From NCBI GenBank assembly GCA_017508425.1, contig JAFVYZ010000047.1, positions 1 through 42,972 of the forward strand: a stretch of 42,972 bases of DNA. Direction: 5' to 3'. Source of the DNA: Clostridia bacterium. GTDB lineage: Bacteria; Bacillota; Clostridia; Oscillospirales; CAG-272. The notes beneath the pieces are model-generated. The model ran no database searches, was not told the origin of the DNA, and was given only the letters and a program-made list of their open reading frames with translations. Positions 34,034 through 41,489 of the stretch are shown here, one piece after another; position 1 is the first letter of the stretch; the number at the start of each line of letters is the position of its first letter. Made by a program: the position numbers and the translations under genes.

Positions 34034-34089
34034 AAGGCGAAATGAAAAGAAACACGAAATTTGCAAGCCTTGAAATTTTTTTTGACCAG

Positions 34090-34118
34090 TTGACAAAAAT
34101 GCTTTTTTGGAGTAAAAT
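34090..34118 (+). promoter_or_regulatory. Promoter of the cupin gene
   Basis: TTGACA (34090-34095) and TAAAAT (34113-34118) are separated by 17 bases. Confidence 0.8.
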
Positions 34119-34150
34119 ATATCTAACAAAACAATTGTGAGGTGCATATT

Positions 34151-34474
34151 ATGTTTACAAGAAATGCGGATATCCCCTATACCGAGCTCGGCGGCGGTGT
34201 GAGAAGAAAGATCTTGTCTTACGATAAAAATATGATGGCTGTTGAAGTTGATTTCGACAAGGACGCCGTCGGTGCGATGCACTCCCATCCCCACACGCAG
34301 ATCTCCTACGTGCTTGAGGGTGAGTTCCGTGCCACGATCGGTGACGAGGTGCGCGTGATCGTCAAGGGTGATACTTATATCACCGAGGCCGACGTGCCCC
34401 ACGGCGTGGTGTGCCTCAAAAAGGGCACGCTGCTTGACATCTTCACGCCCATGCGCGAGGATTTTGTAAAATAA
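34151..34474 (+). CDS. Small cupin-domain protein
   Basis: A 107-residue single-domain cupin. The first cupin motif has HSHPHTQISYVLEGEF and the second DVPHGVVCLKKG, supplying the usual His-rich metal site. These small cupins can act as sugar or pectin-degradation-linked proteins (KdgF-like) or as metal-binding sensors; the function here is not determined. The start is the ATG at 34151, six bases after GAGGTG; the GTG at 34142 lies within that site. It is monocistronic, between its own promoter and terminator. Confidence 0.85.
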   Translation: MFTRNADIPYTELGGGVRRKILSYDKNMMAVEVDFDKDAVGAMHSHPHTQISYVLEGEFRATIGDEVRVIVKGDTYITEADVPHGVVCLKKGTLLDIFTPMREDFVK

Positions 34475-34484
34475 AGGAAAAAGA

Positions 34485-34519
34485 TAAAAAAGCGGTACTC
34501 GGTCGAGTGCCGCTTTTTT
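34485..34519 (+). terminator. Intrinsic terminator after the cupin gene
   Basis: A 15-pair stem with one G-U pair (34486-34500 with 34505-34519) has a GGTC loop and flanking A and T runs. Confidence 0.85.
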
Positions 34520-34521
34520 AT

Positions 34522-34536
34522 GCCATCAAGGGCTCG
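34522..34536 (-). repeat. 15-base copy of the tRNA 3' end
   Basis: GCCATCAAGGGCTCG at 34522-34536 is identical to 34715-34729 inside the tRNA gene (T-arm to acceptor stem). The copy is in the same orientation and lies downstream of the tRNA 3' end, the arrangement left by elements that integrate into tRNA genes. The 178 bases between the copies have no convincing gene. Confidence 0.55.
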
Positions 34537-34539
34537 TCC

Positions 34540-34558
34540 ACGTCGCCTGTGGCGACGT
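34540..34558. repeat. Perfect 8-base inverted repeat next to the tRNA fragment
   Basis: ACGTCGCC-TGT-GGCGACGT lies four bases from the displaced tRNA fragment. The rest of 34559-34670 shows only a second, 7-pair inverted repeat (34647-34653 with 34663-34669); I see no gene in it. Confidence 0.5.
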
Positions 34559-34670
34559 AAGCAGATTGCCGTCAAAAGGTGCGTCCTCACACAGTGGCGG
34601 ACTCATAGATTTTCCTACAATAGTGCAGTTACAATCTTCCGTTAGTTCGAGCCGTACTCGATGGCTCGAC

Positions 34671-34709
34671 AAACAAAAGCGGCACCCGCGAGGGGTGCCG
34701 CTTTTGTTT
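34671..34709 (-). terminator. Terminator of the tRNA gene
   Basis: A 17-pair stem (34671-34687 with 34693-34709) directly abuts the CCA end of the tRNA and has weak T-rich ends on both sides. It should end leftward transcription. Confidence 0.75.
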
Positions 34710-34785
34710 GGTGGGCCATCAAGGGCTCGAACCTTGGACCAACCGGTTATGAGCCGGTGGCTCTGACCAACTGAGCTAATGGCCC
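34709..34785 (-). tRNA. tRNA with CAT anticodon (Met or Ile2)
   Basis: A 77-base cloverleaf on the minus strand: acceptor GGGCCAT/ATGGCCC, D-arm GCTC-GAGC, anticodon arm ACCGG-CTCATAA-CCGGT, T-arm CAAGG-TTCGAGC-CCTTG, discriminator A and an encoded CCA. The anticodon CAT could belong to elongator Met or to Ile2 (modified to lysidine); this cannot be settled by eye. It is not initiator-like because the acceptor starts with a normal G-C pair and the anticodon stem lacks three G-C pairs. Confidence 0.93.
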
Positions 34786-34874
34786 GTATGGGACATGCCA
34801 TATTATTATAACGATTAAAAAACCTTTTGTCAAGAGGTTTTGGGCGAAGTTTTCTTTTTACTTGCGAGACTGCA

Positions 34875-34912
34875 AAAATCGTCCCTACACACGGATGCGC
34901 AGGGACGATTTT
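34875..34912 (-). terminator. Terminator of the esterase/AEC operon
   Basis: AAAATCGTCCCT (34875-34886) pairs with 34901-34912 across a 14-base loop; in the leftward direction a T run follows. It lies just after the esterase stop. Confidence 0.8.
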
Positions 34913-34918
34913 AAAAAA

Positions 34919-35680
34919 TTAAAATTTTACACCGTTGATAAACTCGGCAACGATCGTAGCAAGGATCCCGTTTCCGTTTTCATCCAGCGTTTTGTTGTAA
35001 GCACAATGCTTCCCGTGCATCAGGCGATAAAAGATTTTACTTTCATCGTATCTAAAATGCTTGAGGGTGGAAAGCACGAGCTGTGTTTGCTCGTAACGGT
35101 TTTCTCTATCGTTGTCGGAAACGAGAAAGAGCATGGGCGGATACTCCGGCAGGGTGCCGATATGATAAAGCGGTGCCGAATCGTCAATGATCATGCGGCG
35201 CGTATCAATGCCACGCTCACGAAGCACGTTAAAGTGGCAGGTCGGCTGGCCTGCATCGTGTACGTAGCCGGCGATCGGCACGGGGAACTCGCCGCACGCG
35301 TCGTACCAACGACGGTCAAAGCACAGCATCATCGAGAGATAGCCACCCGCCGAGCTGCCACCCACGAAAATGCGGCGGCAGTTGCCGTACTCACGGATGT
35401 GATTGGAGATCCAATGCACGCCTGCGGCGGCATCCTCCACAAAATCGGGGTATTTGGCATTCGGGTATTTGCGGTAAGAAAGGCACGCAAGCCCGATTCC
35501 GTGCGCGGGGAGATAGTTTGCAAGCATCGTTCCGGGCACGCCATGCTTTTTACCCTTTTCAAGTCCGCCGCCATGCAGATAGATGAAAAGGTCAAATTCC
35601 TCGGCATCGGGCAAGTAGAGATCGAGGGCAAGCTCTTCTTCCTCGCGTTTTACAAAGGGGATATCACAAAATTGTTTCAT
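34919..35680 (-). CDS. Alpha/beta hydrolase, esterase/lipase-like
   Basis: A 253-residue hydrolase of the HSL/BD-FAE-like group. The oxyanion motif HGGG is at 36-39, the nucleophile is S110 in GSSAG, and an Asp (SDND) and a His (MHGKHC) in the C-terminal part complete the triad. No signal peptide is seen, so it is cytosolic. Substrate unknown; small acyl esters or acetylated sugars are possible. AAAAGGAG precedes the ATG and overlaps the stop of the upstream AEC transporter, so the two are co-transcribed and perhaps act on one compound. Confidence 0.85.
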   Translation of the reverse strand: MKQFCDIPFVKREEEELALDLYLPDAEEFDLFIYLHGGGLEKGKKHGVPGTMLANYLPAHGIGLACLSYRKYPNAKYPDFVEDAAAGVHWISNHIREYGNCRRIFVGGSSAGGYLSMMLCFDRRWYDACGEFPVPIAGYVHDAGQPTCHFNVLRERGIDTRRMIIDDSAPLYHIGTLPEYPPMLFLVSDNDRENRYEQTQLVLSTLKHFRYDESKIFYRLMHGKHCAYNKTLDENGNGILATIVAEFINGVKF

Positions 35681-35694
35681 TATTTTTTCTCCTT

Positions 35695-36648
35695 TTAAGC
35701 AATAAGTAAATAGATGAGCGGAATTGTAACAATAGAAAGCAGGGTAGTACCGAGAGTCAGAGAAACGGCATTTTCGGTGTCACCGTCAAAGGCGTCGGCA
35801 AAGGTGGAGGCAAGGCCTGCAGTGGGCATGGCAAAGGCCACGAAAAAGCCGAGCATGATGTCTTTACTTATAATGCCGCCGGGGAAGAACATGCGCGCAA
35901 GGACAAGCACACCGACGATTGCAAGCGGAAACGCCACAAGCTTAAGAAGGGCGACGTAGTAAAGTTTTGCGGAACGGAAGATCTTTCCAAAATGTACCGT
36001 GCCCATCTTCATGCCGAGAATGGTCATGGAAACGGGGGTCACAATGTTACTGAAGTGGGTCGAGTAGGTGGAGAGCTCCGGCACGTGATCCTTGACGTGC
36101 AAAAGATTGAGGGCAATTCCGATCAAAAATGCGATCAACACAGGATTGAGAAACGCTTTTTTTAGGTTGATGCGACTTTTGTCACCCGAAATGAGATAAA
36201 CGCCCAAGGTATACATCAAAATGTTGGTAATGATGTTGAGTATGATCAGCACGGTAAAGACCGCGGAATCGGCACCGAACACGGCAATGGCAAGCGGAAT
36301 GCCCAAAAATCCGTTGTTTGCAAAAACGGCGCAAAAGCGCATCATTCCCCTTGTTTTTTCATTCTTTTCGCCGACCGTAAGCGGCTTTGAGAGGAAAAAC
36401 GTCAGAAAAATATAGGCGGCACCGACAAGAGCCGTAGTGACAAGGATCAGCAGCAACTCCTTATTAAATGAGAGGTTGTTGATGGTGCCCGACAGGATGA
36501 GAAAGGGCATACCGACGTGCATTAAAAGCTTTGAAAGTGCGCCCGATTGCTCTGCCTTCAGTTGCCCGGTTTTTACAAGCAAAAAGCCCGGTAAGGCCAG
36601 TGCCACGAATACGATGACGTTGCGCAGCATGGTAATAAACGCCCCCAT
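35695..36648 (-). CDS. AEC-family transporter
   Basis: A 317-residue membrane protein of the auxin efflux carrier family with about ten spans in two inverted halves. Conserved features include FANNGFLGIPLAIAVFG in the first half and AFAMPTAGLASTFAD in the second. Bacterial members export or import carboxylic acids such as malate. AAAGGAG lies seven bases before the ATG. It leads an operon with the esterase and is divergent from a LysR regulator, which probably controls it. A second, distinct AEC gene lies on the other side of that regulator. Confidence 0.88.
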   Translation of the reverse strand: MGAFITMLRNVIVFVALALPGFLLVKTGQLKAEQSGALSKLLMHVGMPFLILSGTINNLSFNKELLLILVTTALVGAAYIFLTFFLSKPLTVGEKNEKTRGMMRFCAVFANNGFLGIPLAIAVFGADSAVFTVLIILNIITNILMYTLGVYLISGDKSRINLKKAFLNPVLIAFLIGIALNLLHVKDHVPELSTYSTHFSNIVTPVSMTILGMKMGTVHFGKIFRSAKLYYVALLKLVAFPLAIVGVLVLARMFFPGGIISKDIMLGFFVAFAMPTAGLASTFADAFDGDTENAVSLTLGTTLLSIVTIPLIYLLIA

Positions 36649-36675
36649 AATAATGCTCCTTTTCGTTTTTATTTT

Positions 36676-36704
36676 ATTATAGCGTCTTTTTTGCTATAAT
36701 GTAA
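36676..36704 (-). promoter_or_regulatory. Promoter of the AEC/esterase operon
   Basis: On the minus strand TTACAT (36699-36704) and TATAAT (36676-36681) are separated by 17 bases. It overlaps a TGCTATAAT repeat at 36692-36700. Confidence 0.55.
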
Positions 36705-36732
36705 ATAATAAAATAAATTGTGCTACTATAAC

Positions 36733-36761
36733 TTGAAAGTGAAGGTAAGGTGTGCTATAAT
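36733..36761 (+). promoter_or_regulatory. Promoter of the LysR gene
   Basis: TTGAAA (36733-36738) and TATAAT (36756-36761) are separated by 17 bases, with a TGC extension. The expected start (~36768) falls at the ribosome site, so the leader is only about 12 bases. Confidence 0.8.
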
Positions 36762-36779
36762 AGAAATGAGGTGAGAATG

Positions 36780-37640
36780 ATGGAATTGTTACAGCTGAAA
36801 TATTTTTGCGATGCGGCAAAAACCGAGAATTTTACCGCAACGGCCAAGCGATTTTTTGTGCCGACCTCAGCGGTGTCGCAAAGCATAAAACGCCTTGAGG
36901 CCGAGCTTGGCGTCAAGCTTTTTACAAGAGAGGCCAACCGAATTTCTCTCAATGAGCGCGGCAAGGCGTTTTTTGCGGAGGTTGGGCAGGCTTTGACGAT
37001 GCTTGACAACGCGGCAAAAAGGGCGTGCGACGACGGGGAGCGCGGCGAGATCCGAATTTCAATATTCATCAACCGACGCACGGTGATGCAAACGGTAGAG
37101 CGCTTTCGTAAGATCCATCCGGACGTCAATATTGTCACGAAATATGCGGCCGATCCCACGAAGGAGGCGGTGGATCTTATCGTTACCGATAAAGACCTTG
37201 GGCGCGCCTTTGAGGGCAGCGCCTTGATCAAGGAAGATATTTTGCTTGCAATGCATAAGGATCACCCCCTCGCATCGCTCGCGCAAATATCCTGCGACGA
37301 TCTCAAAGGCATACCGTTTATCTGCACGAATCAGGGCAGCAGTCTTTATCGTATCACCAATGAGATCTGCTCGGATATCGGCTTTAAGCCGCATATTGCC
37401 ATTTGCAGTGACGACCCCTACTACATTCGAAAGTGTGTTGAAATGGGGCTTGGTGTGGCACTGATTCCCGCTGTATCGTGGAAGGGACAATTCTCGGAAA
37501 ATATCCTTTTTAAGAAAATACACGCATACCGGCGATTCACCTATTTGTATTACAAAAAAGGGGAGTATTTGCCCTTATATATGCAAGAATTTTGTGAAAT
37601 GCTGGCCGAGGAATGCAAAAGAGAAGAGACCGCTCTTTGA
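36780..37640 (+). CDS. LysR-family transcriptional regulator
   Basis: A 286-residue LysR regulator: winged helix-turn-helix at 1-60 (MELLQLKYFCDAAKTENFTA, FVPTSAVSQSIKRLEAELG) and an effector-binding domain from ~90 onward (GEIRISIFINRRT, GLGVALIPA). Both the ATG at 36777 and at 36780 are possible; 36780 is preferred because GAGGTG is six bases upstream and the N-terminus then matches the family. It lies between two AEC transporters, divergent from one and 93 bases before the other, so it probably controls both. Effector unknown. Confidence 0.92.
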   Translation: MELLQLKYFCDAAKTENFTATAKRFFVPTSAVSQSIKRLEAELGVKLFTREANRISLNERGKAFFAEVGQALTMLDNAAKRACDDGERGEIRISIFINRRTVMQTVERFRKIHPDVNIVTKYAADPTKEAVDLIVTDKDLGRAFEGSALIKEDILLAMHKDHPLASLAQISCDDLKGIPFICTNQGSSLYRITNEICSDIGFKPHIAICSDDPYYIRKCVEMGLGVALIPAVSWKGQFSENILFKKIHAYRRFTYLYYKKGEYLPLYMQEFCEMLAEECKREETAL

Positions 37641-37662
37641 AAAAATAGAACGGTTGTTTTTT
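37629..37662 (+). terminator. Weak intrinsic terminator after the LysR gene
   Basis: An 8-pair stem with one mismatch (37629-37636 with 37647-37654), whose loop holds the stop codon, is followed by a T run. Confidence 0.4.
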
Positions 37663-37670
37663 CAAATATC

Positions 37671-37700
37671 TTGACATTTTGCAAATGAAAGTGTTAGAAT
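37671..37700 (+). promoter_or_regulatory. Promoter of the second AEC gene
   Basis: TTGACA (37671-37676) and TAGAAT (37695-37700) are separated by 18 bases, about 34 bases before the start codon. Confidence 0.7.
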
Positions 37701-37733
37701 GTATATTAATTTTGATTTTGGGAGTATGTTAAG

Positions 37734-38672
37734 ATGGTCGTTTTTTTATCCACATTAAATCAGATCGCGTTCCTGTTCACGCTCATTGCCGCCGGCTGGG
37801 TCCTGGCAAAGCTCGGGGTTTTGCCCGAGGGGGCAGCCAAGGTGCTTGCAAAGCTTGAAAATACGATCTTTATTCCAGCACTTGTCCTTGGCACGTTTAT
37901 TGAAAACTTTACCGTGGAGCGTCTTGCCTCGGCGTGGAAGCTCCTGCTTGTCAGCACCGTTATCGTGATCGTCCTGATCCCTGTGTCGATCCTCGTATCA
38001 AAGGCGGTGACGCGTGATAAGTACATTCAAAACATTTACACCTACGGGCTTGCCTTCTCAAACTTTGGTTTTATGGGCAATGCAGTGGTAGCCGCCATGT
38101 TTCCCGACATTTTGTTTGAATATTTGCTCTTTACCTTGCCGCTTTGGGTTGAAATTTACGTATGGGGTGTGCCCGTGCTCTTGATGGGGGATACTGAAAA
38201 GCAACAGACCTTTAAGGATCGCATCAAGCCCTTTATCAATCCCATGTTTATTTCGATGATCATTGGTATTGTGATCGGGCTCCTCAGGATTCCGATGCCG
38301 TCGTTCCTTTTGTCGGTTCTTGATACCAGCAGTGCTTGCATGTCGCCCGTGGCAATGCTTTTGACGGGTATCACAGTTGCTACCATCAGCCTTAAAAAGA
38401 CCTTCACCGACGTGAAAACATATATCATTTCCGCGGTTCGTTTGCTTGCCATTCCGCTTGCATTTATTGGCGCCTCGATGATTTTCCCGGTGTTCGAGGA
38501 TAAAACCCTCTTAACCTGCGCGCTTTGCTCGCTGGCGATGCCCTTGGGGCTCAACACCATCGTCATTCCCAGTGCTTACGGCAAGGATACCACCGTGGCG
38601 GCAAATATGGCGGTCATCTCGCATTTGATGGCGCTTGCCACCATTCCCTTAGTCTTTGCCATCGTTGGCTAA
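37734..38672 (+). CDS. AEC-family transporter, second copy
   Basis: A 312-residue membrane protein of the auxin efflux carrier family, with the paired family features FSNFGFMGNAVVAAMFP and ALCSLAMPLGLNTIVIPSAYG. It is only distantly similar to the AEC protein at 35695-36648, so the two are not a recent duplication. A GGGAG ribosome site is nine bases upstream of the ATG. It has its own promoter and terminator. The neighbouring LysR gene may regulate it. Confidence 0.88.
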   Translation: MVVFLSTLNQIAFLFTLIAAGWVLAKLGVLPEGAAKVLAKLENTIFIPALVLGTFIENFTVERLASAWKLLLVSTVIVIVLIPVSILVSKAVTRDKYIQNIYTYGLAFSNFGFMGNAVVAAMFPDILFEYLLFTLPLWVEIYVWGVPVLLMGDTEKQQTFKDRIKPFINPMFISMIIGIVIGLLRIPMPSFLLSVLDTSSACMSPVAMLLTGITVATISLKKTFTDVKTYIISAVRLLAIPLAFIGASMIFPVFEDKTLLTCALCSLAMPLGLNTIVIPSAYGKDTTVAANMAVISHLMALATIPLVFAIVG

Positions 38673-38673
38673 T

Positions 38674-38709
38674 AAAAAATTCCCGCGGCGCGCCGCGGGA
38701 ATTTTTTTA
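38674..38709. terminator. Bidirectional terminator between convergent genes
   Basis: The palindrome ATTCCCGCGGC with its complement, flanked by A and T runs, spans the gap between the AEC gene and the GH109-like gene. Confidence 0.85.
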
Positions 38710-39984
38710 ATAAATCGGTGTTTCGGGGTCGTCGCAAACCACGTCAAGGCAGTATTTGCCCAAAACGGGGGGCTCACGGTGCGCCCATTTGCCGTTGGTG
38801 AAGTCGGGCACCTCAACGATGCGTCCTGTTTTAATCGATTCCTCGGAGAGTGCGCCAATCGACATCCAAAGCACGGTGTCATAGGCATCAATGGGCGTAT
38901 TCGTGCCGCGCTTTACGCTCTCAACAAAGGCGCGGCAAACAAGGTAGTCCATGCCGCCGTGACCGCCGCGTTTCTCCTTGAGGGACTGAAATTCACGCTG
39001 TAGCGGGTGGTCATATTTCTCAAAATATTCTTTCTCATTGCTGACGACCTCTTTGATTTCTTCCATGCCGTCAAGGAAGACCGTTTTTCGCTCCTCCATG
39101 TAAAGCCCCTTTGTGCCACGCACGCCATAGTCGCGGCTGTAGTAGGGGCGGGGCAGGGTAGTGTCGAGCGTGAGCCGGATCGTTTCGCCGTTCGCGCACG
39201 TGATAAGCGTGGTGAAGATATCACCCTGCTTGTAATCGATGTTGGCGTATTTCGAGTCCTCTCCGAAATGATCCTTGGCATGCTGCTTAAGACCTGCCGC
39301 CTTCGAGGCTACGGATACCAGCGAGACCATGCGGTTGCCGCGGTTGAGGTTTAATATCTTGGAGATCGGGCCAAGCTCGTGTGTGGGGTAGCTCTCGCGG
39401 TTGCTGTTGATATAGTGTGCAAGGCGGTAATGGGTGACCTCGGTGGCGTTGGGGTCGTTGTATAGCTCGTGGAAGAGCTCTTCCTTCGGCAGATAGTGCG
39501 CGTAGGCGCCTGTGCAGTGTACGATCTCGCCGAAAAGACCCTTTTCGCGCATGTTGAGGGTCATGAGCTCGCGGCGGTCGTAGCAGCAGTTCTCAAGCAT
39601 CATGAGCGGCACACCTGTTTTTTCGTAGGTGTCAATGAGGTCAAAGCATTCCTCAAGCGTTTCGCAGCAGCCAACCTCAACGGCGGTGTACTTACCGGCA
39701 AGCATGGCTTTTTTTGCCATAGCTGTGCGGTCATCCCACCCCGTCATCAAAATAACCGCGTCGATCTCGGGATTTTTGAGTATTTTATCATAATCCGAAG
39801 TCATTATGGGCGGCACGGGCTTGCCGTTATTAACAATAATTTCCTTCGTTTTTTCGAGATTTTCCGCTTGAATGTCGCAAAGTGCAACGATGTCAACATC
39901 GGACATCATAGAGAAGCATTTTTTCATGACGTTACGACCGCGACGCCCGCAACCAACGTACGCGATTTTGATGGCTTCTTTCAT
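38707..39984 (-). CDS. GH109-like Gfo/Idh/MocA-family protein
   Basis: A 425-residue cytosolic protein with an N-terminal NAD(P)-binding Rossmann fold (IAYVGCGRRGRNV) and a C-terminal Gfo/Idh/MocA domain. Stretches such as MLENCCYDRRELMTLNMR, GLFGEIVHC and YPTHELGPISKILNLNRGNR resemble GH109 alpha-N-acetylgalactosaminidases, which use NAD in a redox-assisted hydrolysis. That activity is plausible but related oxidoreductases share parts of these motifs. No signal peptide. The start at 39984 has AAGGAG seven bases upstream; an upstream in-frame extension has no ribosome site. It has its own promoter, divergent from metY. Confidence 0.8.
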   Translation of the reverse strand: MKEAIKIAYVGCGRRGRNVMKKCFSMMSDVDIVALCDIQAENLEKTKEIIVNNGKPVPPIMTSDYDKILKNPEIDAVILMTGWDDRTAMAKKAMLAGKYTAVEVGCCETLEECFDLIDTYEKTGVPLMMLENCCYDRRELMTLNMREKGLFGEIVHCTGAYAHYLPKEELFHELYNDPNATEVTHYRLAHYINSNRESYPTHELGPISKILNLNRGNRMVSLVSVASKAAGLKQHAKDHFGEDSKYANIDYKQGDIFTTLITCANGETIRLTLDTTLPRPYYSRDYGVRGTKGLYMEERKTVFLDGMEEIKEVVSNEKEYFEKYDHPLQREFQSLKEKRGGHGGMDYLVCRAFVESVKRGTNTPIDAYDTVLWMSIGALSEESIKTGRIVEVPDFTNGKWAHREPPVLGKYCLDVVCDDPETPIY

Positions 39985-40029
39985 GGCTAGCACTCCTTCT
40001 CGAGTTGAAAATATGTATGCTGCCACTTC

Positions 40030-40058
40030 AGTTTACTGCCTTGGGGAGCGAATGTCAA
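40030..40058 (-). promoter_or_regulatory. Promoter of the GH109-like gene
   Basis: On the minus strand TTGACA (40053-40058) and TAAACT (40030-40035) are separated by 17 bases. Confidence 0.7.
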
Positions 40059-40109
40059 TAGAAAAACAATATTAAATTTTACGGCATGAAGCGATATTTG
40101 TTTTTTCTC

Positions 40110-40138
40110 TTGCAAATTATATAAACTTGTGCTATACT
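40110..40138 (+). promoter_or_regulatory. Promoter of the metY-metA operon
   Basis: TTGCAA (40110-40115) and TATACT (40133-40138) are separated by 17 bases, with a TGC extension. No SAM riboswitch fits in the ~30-base leader. Confidence 0.75.
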
Positions 40139-40175
40139 AATATACAATTGAAATCTAACACAAAGAGGTGTTATT

Positions 40176-41465
40176 ATGTCGAATTATCAGATTGAAACCA
40201 AATGCGTACAGGGCGGCTATACGCCCGGCAACGGTGAACCGCGCCAGATCCCGATCATTCAGAGCACGACCTTTAAGTATGCGACGAGTGAGGATATGGG
40301 AAAGCTCTTTGATCTTGAGGCATCGGGCTATTTTTATACGCGTCTTCAAAACCCCACCAACGACAGCGTAGCTGCAAAGATCTGCGACATGGAGGGGGGA
40401 ACGGCCGCAATGCTCACCTCCTCGGGTCAGGCGGCAAACTTCTTTGCCATTTTTAATATCGCGTCGGCGGGGGATCATGTGGTCGCATCCTCCTCGATCT
40501 ATGGCGGTACGTTTAACCTCTTTTCGGTCACGATGAAGCGCATGGGTATTGATTTTACCTTTGTTTCGCCCGATGCCGATGAGGCGGAGTTGAATGCTGC
40601 CTTTCGTCCCAATACCAAAGCGATGTTCGGTGAAACCATTGCAAATCCTGCACTTACCGTTCTTGACATTGAGCTGTTTGCGAAGGTCGCACATGCTCAC
40701 GGTGTGCCTCTGATTATTGATAATACCTTCGCTACGCCCGTGAATTGCCGTCCCTTTGAGTGGGGCTGTGATATTGTGACGCACTCCACCACCAAGTATA
40801 TGGATGGACACGGTGCGGCTGTGGGTGGCTGTATCGTCGATAGTGGTAAGTTTGATTGGACCAAGTATCCCGAAAAGTTCCCGGGCCTTTGCACGCCCGA
40901 TGAGAGCTACCACGGCGTGACCTATACCGAGCGCTTCGGCCTTGAGGGTGCCTTTATCACCAAGGCAACCGCTCAGCTGATGCGTGATTTTGGAGCCATT
41001 CAGGCGCCGCAGAACGCATTTCTTTTAAACCTCGGGCTTGAGAGCCTTCACGTGCGTATGGCTCACCATTGTGAAAACGGGCTTGCTGTGGCAAAATATC
41101 TTGCGTCCGATGATCGCATTGCATGGGTTACGTACCCGGGGCTTGAAGGGGATAAGTATTTTGAGCGCGCAAAGAAATATATGCCAAACGGCACGTGCGG
41201 CGTGGTAAGCTTTGGCGTGAAGGGTGGGCGAAAGGTTGCCGAGCAGTTTATGAAGCACCTGAAAATTGCCGCCATTGAAACCCACGTAGCCGACGCGCGC
41301 AGCTGCTGCTTGCACCCCGCATCCGCGACGCACAGACAAATGAACGACGACGAGCTGCGCGCCGCAGGCGTCTCGCCCGATCTTGTGCGCTTCTCGTGCG
41401 GTATTGAGAGCAGTGAGGATCTCATTGCCGACATCAAGCAGGCACTTGACGCTTGCTTTCAGTAA
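40176..41465 (+). CDS. metY: O-acetylhomoserine sulfhydrylase
   Basis: A 429-residue cytosolic PLP enzyme of the Cys/Met metabolism family that makes homocysteine from O-acetylhomoserine and sulfide. The N-terminal QIPIIQSTTFKY, the mid-protein LTSSGQAANFFA and the PLP-lysine motif HSTTKYMDGHG are visible; the ~65 extra residues compared with cystathionine enzymes (near GKFDWTKYPEKFPGL) favour MetY. AGAGGTG precedes the ATG. metA follows after 24 bases, and its product is the substrate of this enzyme, supporting the assignment. Confidence 0.93.
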   Translation: MSNYQIETKCVQGGYTPGNGEPRQIPIIQSTTFKYATSEDMGKLFDLEASGYFYTRLQNPTNDSVAAKICDMEGGTAAMLTSSGQAANFFAIFNIASAGDHVVASSSIYGGTFNLFSVTMKRMGIDFTFVSPDADEAELNAAFRPNTKAMFGETIANPALTVLDIELFAKVAHAHGVPLIIDNTFATPVNCRPFEWGCDIVTHSTTKYMDGHGAAVGGCIVDSGKFDWTKYPEKFPGLCTPDESYHGVTYTERFGLEGAFITKATAQLMRDFGAIQAPQNAFLLNLGLESLHVRMAHHCENGLAVAKYLASDDRIAWVTYPGLEGDKYFERAKKYMPNGTCGVVSFGVKGGRKVAEQFMKHLKIAAIETHVADARSCCLHPASATHRQMNDDELRAAGVSPDLVRFSCGIESSEDLIADIKQALDACFQ

Positions 41466-41489
41466 AATTCAGTAAAGAGGTGATAGGGC

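Noticed and set aside
34526-34801. A leftward 91-codon frame running through the tRNA region
   Set aside because: It reads across the tRNA, its terminator and the repeat, so it is not a credible protein gene.
40139-40175. A SAM or other riboswitch before metY-metA
   Set aside because: The promoter lies only ~38 bases before the start codon, leaving no room for a structured leader.
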